The notes under the pieces are model-generated. The model saw nothing but the letters and a program-made list of their open reading frames with translations. It did not search any database and had not been told where the DNA came from. From assembly GCA_903822375.1 (NCBI GenBank), contig CAIJOU010000669.1, forward strand, positions 1-7,464: a DNA stretch of 7,464 nucleotides, written 5' to 3'. Below are positions 5,866 to 7,464 of this stretch, in pieces. Every line of letters starts with the position of its first letter. Position 1 is the stretch's first letter. The position numbers were made by a program, and so were the translations under genes. This DNA is from Candidatus Hydrogenedentota bacterium. GTDB lineage: Bacteria > Hydrogenedentota > Hydrogenedentia > Hydrogenedentales > CAITNO01.

Positions 5866-5996
5866 AAAGGACTGCTCCTGCTCTTGCTCGAAACCAATGA
5901 GAACTGCCCATAATACATAGACTGGAGCAAGAGCAAGATTAAGAGCAAGAAGGTCTATGTGACAGTAAGCCAACTTGTTATAAAGAGGAAACAATC
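5866..5996 (+). promoter_or_regulatory. tspO leader with GAGCAAG repeats, interleaved inverted repeats, possible -10 and ribosome site
   Basis: This spacer is visibly more AT-rich than the flanking genes. TGCTCTTGCTC (5879-5889) is perfectly inverted as GAGCAAGAGCA (5925-5935). ACATAGAC (5915-5922) is perfectly inverted as GTCTATGT (5953-5960). The arms alternate, so both stems together would make a pseudoknot. The heptamer GAGCAAG occurs at 5925, 5931 and 5943, and AAGAGCAAGA occurs at 5929 and again at 5941. CATAAT (5909-5914) could be a -10 element, but TTGCTC (5884-5889) as a -35 gives a long 19-base spacer, so the promoter is tentative. AGAGGA (5984-5989) is a good ribosome site 7 bases before ATG 5997. 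Confidence 0.5.
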
Positions 5997-6470
5997 ATGA
6001 AGAACCTGTCCATGAACACACTCATTCTGGCCGTAAGCATAGCACTCGTCGTGGCGGCGGCCTCGGTCGGCGGCCTCTTCGGCATCGGCGATTGGTACCG
6101 AACGCTGGTCAAGCCTTCCTGGAATCCGCCAAACTGGATCTTTGGCCCCGTCTGGTCAACCCTGTACCTTATGATGGCGGTGGCGGCGTGGCTGATATGG
6201 CTGAAGCGTGGCGCGCGGCCGGTGGGGCTGGCGCTGGGACTCTATGCGGTGCAACTGGCGCTCAACGCGGCATGGACGGCGGTCTTCTTTGGAGCGCACC
6301 AAATGGGCTGGGCCTTTGCCGAAATTGCGCTGCTGGATGCGCTTATTCTGGCGTGCGTGGTCACTTTCTGGCCCGTGAACCGGTCCGCGGCGCTAATGAT
6401 GGTCCCATACTTCGCCTGGGTAAGCTTCGCCTCGGCGCTGAATTTCACCCTGTGGCGTCTCAACGCGTGA
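5997..6470 (+). CDS. tspO: TspO/MBR family tryptophan-rich membrane protein
   Basis: The product has 157 residues, the standard length, with five membrane helices at about 7-28, 45-69, 76-98, 104-124 and 130-153. Family signatures are clear: W33-Y34 before KPSWNPPNWIFGPVW (39-53), LNAAWTAVFFGAHQMG (89-104) and PYFAWVSFASALNFTLWRLN (137-156). TspO/MBR proteins are relatives of the mitochondrial translocator protein. They bind porphyrins and related ligands, and bacterial members have been linked to tetrapyrrole efflux, photo-oxidative porphyrin breakdown and stress responses. The location is the cell envelope membrane. The start is supported by AGAGGA 7 bases upstream. The gene follows photolyase after a 131-base structured spacer. 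This fits a shared light or oxidative-stress role, though shared transcription is not shown. The stop lies only 6 bases from the stop of the convergent gene. Confidence 0.96.
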   Translation: MKNLSMNTLILAVSIALVVAAASVGGLFGIGDWYRTLVKPSWNPPNWIFGPVWSTLYLMMAVAAWLIWLKRGARPVGLALGLYAVQLALNAAWTAVFFGAHQMGWAFAEIALLDALILACVVTFWPVNRSAALMMVPYFAWVSFASALNFTLWRLNA

Positions 6471-6476
6471 ACCGTG

Positions 6477-7464
6477 TCAAATCTTGACGATCATGCGGTT
6501 GTTGTACAGGTAGCGGGCAACAACCCAGCAGCCCAGATAAAAGAGCGCAAAGGCGGTAAGGGCCGCGGGCGCGCTGCTGCTGAACGGGATGATGCCGCCG
6601 TGGATGTCCGTGTACATGCCGTGCAGCATGTAAATCACCAGCGGATTCGCGCCGACAACGGTGAGCGTCGGCAGTTCAATGCCGCCCCGGTCGCAAAGCA
6701 GGTAGAAAGGCAGATAGCAGAGAAAGGCGATGCCCGTGGCCAGGACTGGATAGGGTGCCGTCATGGCGTGCTGGGAGAAACGCCAGAAACTGGGCTCGTT
6801 CGGCCACAGAACGCGCATGCCGAAATGCAGGACACAACCTGCCGCGCACAGGCCCACACCCCAGGCAAGGCAGCCGCGCACGATTCCTTTTGGGTCGCCG
6901 TTGGCAACCAGATCGTAGATGATGGTGCCAAAGAGCAGACTGAAGCACCAACTCAGCGGACCCAGCGGACCGCCGTCGAAACTGCTGGACATGTCCCACG
7001 CGCCATAGAAGGTGAACATGAACAGAATCTGGTACAGGGCAACGTAGAAGCATGCCGCGCCGACGCGCCACGCCGTCCCCAATCCCATGAAGGGCAACGC
7101 CAGTATGCCCGAAAGGCCGATGTCGACCAGCGCGTCCCACCAGTTGTGCCAATTGAGCGGATCGTAGTACGCGATGCCGATCATCGTGAGAAGCATGTAG
7201 CGGCGAAGGCCCATCCATAATGCCTTGCCCGGTCCCAGTTTGGCCCGGTTGCGCAAAAAGGACAGGCGAAAGCCCACCCCGGCCACAAACAGGAAGATCG
7301 GCGCAATGGTGTCGGCGTAGGTGATGTATTCGCTGTGATGTTTAAAGAACTCGGGTATGTTTTCGAAACGTCCGAGAAAATTCACGAAGATCATGCCAAG
7401 AATGGTGTAGCCCCGGTACTGGTCCAGGGAAAGGATGCGTCCCGCTACGGGGTGTTTGTCTGTC
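6477..7464 (-). CDS. DUF5009/HGSNAT-like multi-pass membrane protein (putative acyltransferase), N-terminus cut by window edge
   Basis: 328 residues are visible, and the start lies beyond the right edge because no start codon precedes the conserved N-terminal motif. The visible N-terminus contains R9-I-L-S-L-D-Q-Y-R-G18, matching the SLDxxRG motif of the heparan-alpha-glucosaminide N-acetyltransferase-like group (DUF1624/DUF5009), followed by MIFVNFLGRF and, at H42-H43, a His pair before YADTIAPIFLFVAGVG (49-64). In human HGSNAT a histidine in the comparable loop carries the acetyl group. Whether H42 or H43 does so here is inference. About nine to ten hydrophobic segments follow, ending in a short basic tail (NNRMIVKI). 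Probably only a few N-terminal residues are missing. The likely role is acylation of a cell-surface or cytoplasmic sugar, with the substrate unknown. It converges on tspO, with 6 bases between the stops. Confidence 0.82.
   Translation of the reverse strand, partial: TDKHPVAGRILSLDQYRGYTILGMIFVNFLGRFENIPEFFKHHSEYITYADTIAPIFLFVAGVGFRLSFLRNRAKLGPGKALWMGLRRYMLLTMIGIAYYDPLNWHNWWDALVDIGLSGILALPFMGLGTAWRVGAACFYVALYQILFMFTFYGAWDMSSSFDGGPLGPLSWCFSLLFGTIIYDLVANGDPKGIVRGCLAWGVGLCAAGCVLHFGMRVLWPNEPSFWRFSQHAMTAPYPVLATGIAFLCYLPFYLLCDRGGIELPTLTVVGANPLVIYMLHGMYTDIHGGIIPFSSSAPAALTAFALFYLGCWVVARYLYNNRMIVKI

Noticed and set aside
4177..5994. 605-codon open frame on the minus strand opposite the photolyase
   Set aside because: It is the mirror of a strongly GC-biased real gene; the product is Arg/His/Pro-rich with a repetitive N-terminus arising from the GAGCAAG repeats, and no family is recognisable.
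6474..7220. 248-codon plus-strand frame opposite the acetyltransferase-like gene
   Set aside because: It is a shadow frame with polar low-quality sequence; the opposite strand has the family motif and membrane helices.

Overview
The window looks like chromosomal DNA from a high-GC, Gram-negative-type bacterium. The evidence is a lipoprotein with a lipobox, strongly GC-biased third codon positions that open long false frames on the antisense strands, and clear Shine-Dalgarno sites. The gene types (a large membrane M28 peptidase, a HEAT-like lipoprotein, a heparan-glucosaminide-acetyltransferase-like membrane protein) and degenerate GC-rich palindromic repeats would suit an environmental lineage such as Planctomycetota or Hydrogenedentota. 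That placement is an inference from gene style and not a proven assignment.

Layout. Bases 1-406 hold no credible gene. They contain about five degenerate copies, in both orientations, of a short palindromic repeat, including a 52-base near-perfect hairpin and two TTT-loop hairpins whose stems differ by compensating changes. On the minus strand, 2785-407 encodes a 792-residue M28 zinc peptidase followed by a multi-pass membrane region and a C-terminal soluble domain, the architecture of the eukaryotic ERMP1/Fxna proteins. A 256-base divergent spacer separates it from a plus-strand series: a HEAT-like lipoprotein (3042-3971), a small protein of unknown function (about 3991-4362), a photolyase (4444-5865) and a TspO/MBR membrane protein (5997-6470). 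A convergent minus-strand gene for a DUF5009/HGSNAT-like membrane protein (7464-6477) loses its extreme N-terminus at the right edge.

How the genes may work together. The lipoprotein and the small protein are close enough to be one transcript. Photolyase followed by TspO makes a plausible light and oxidative-stress pair, repairing UV-damaged DNA and handling porphyrin-type photosensitisers. The 131-base spacer between them carries GAGCAAG direct repeats and two interleaved inverted repeats, so tspO may have its own control. The peptidase and the acetyltransferase-like protein are both polytopic membrane proteins of unknown substrate, and no link to the light genes is visible.

No CRISPR array, tRNA, rRNA, transposase or phage gene was seen. 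I do not see a clear new multi-gene system. The best candidates for something undescribed are the repeat cluster at the left edge, the tspO leader, and the unusual substitutions in the photolyase.
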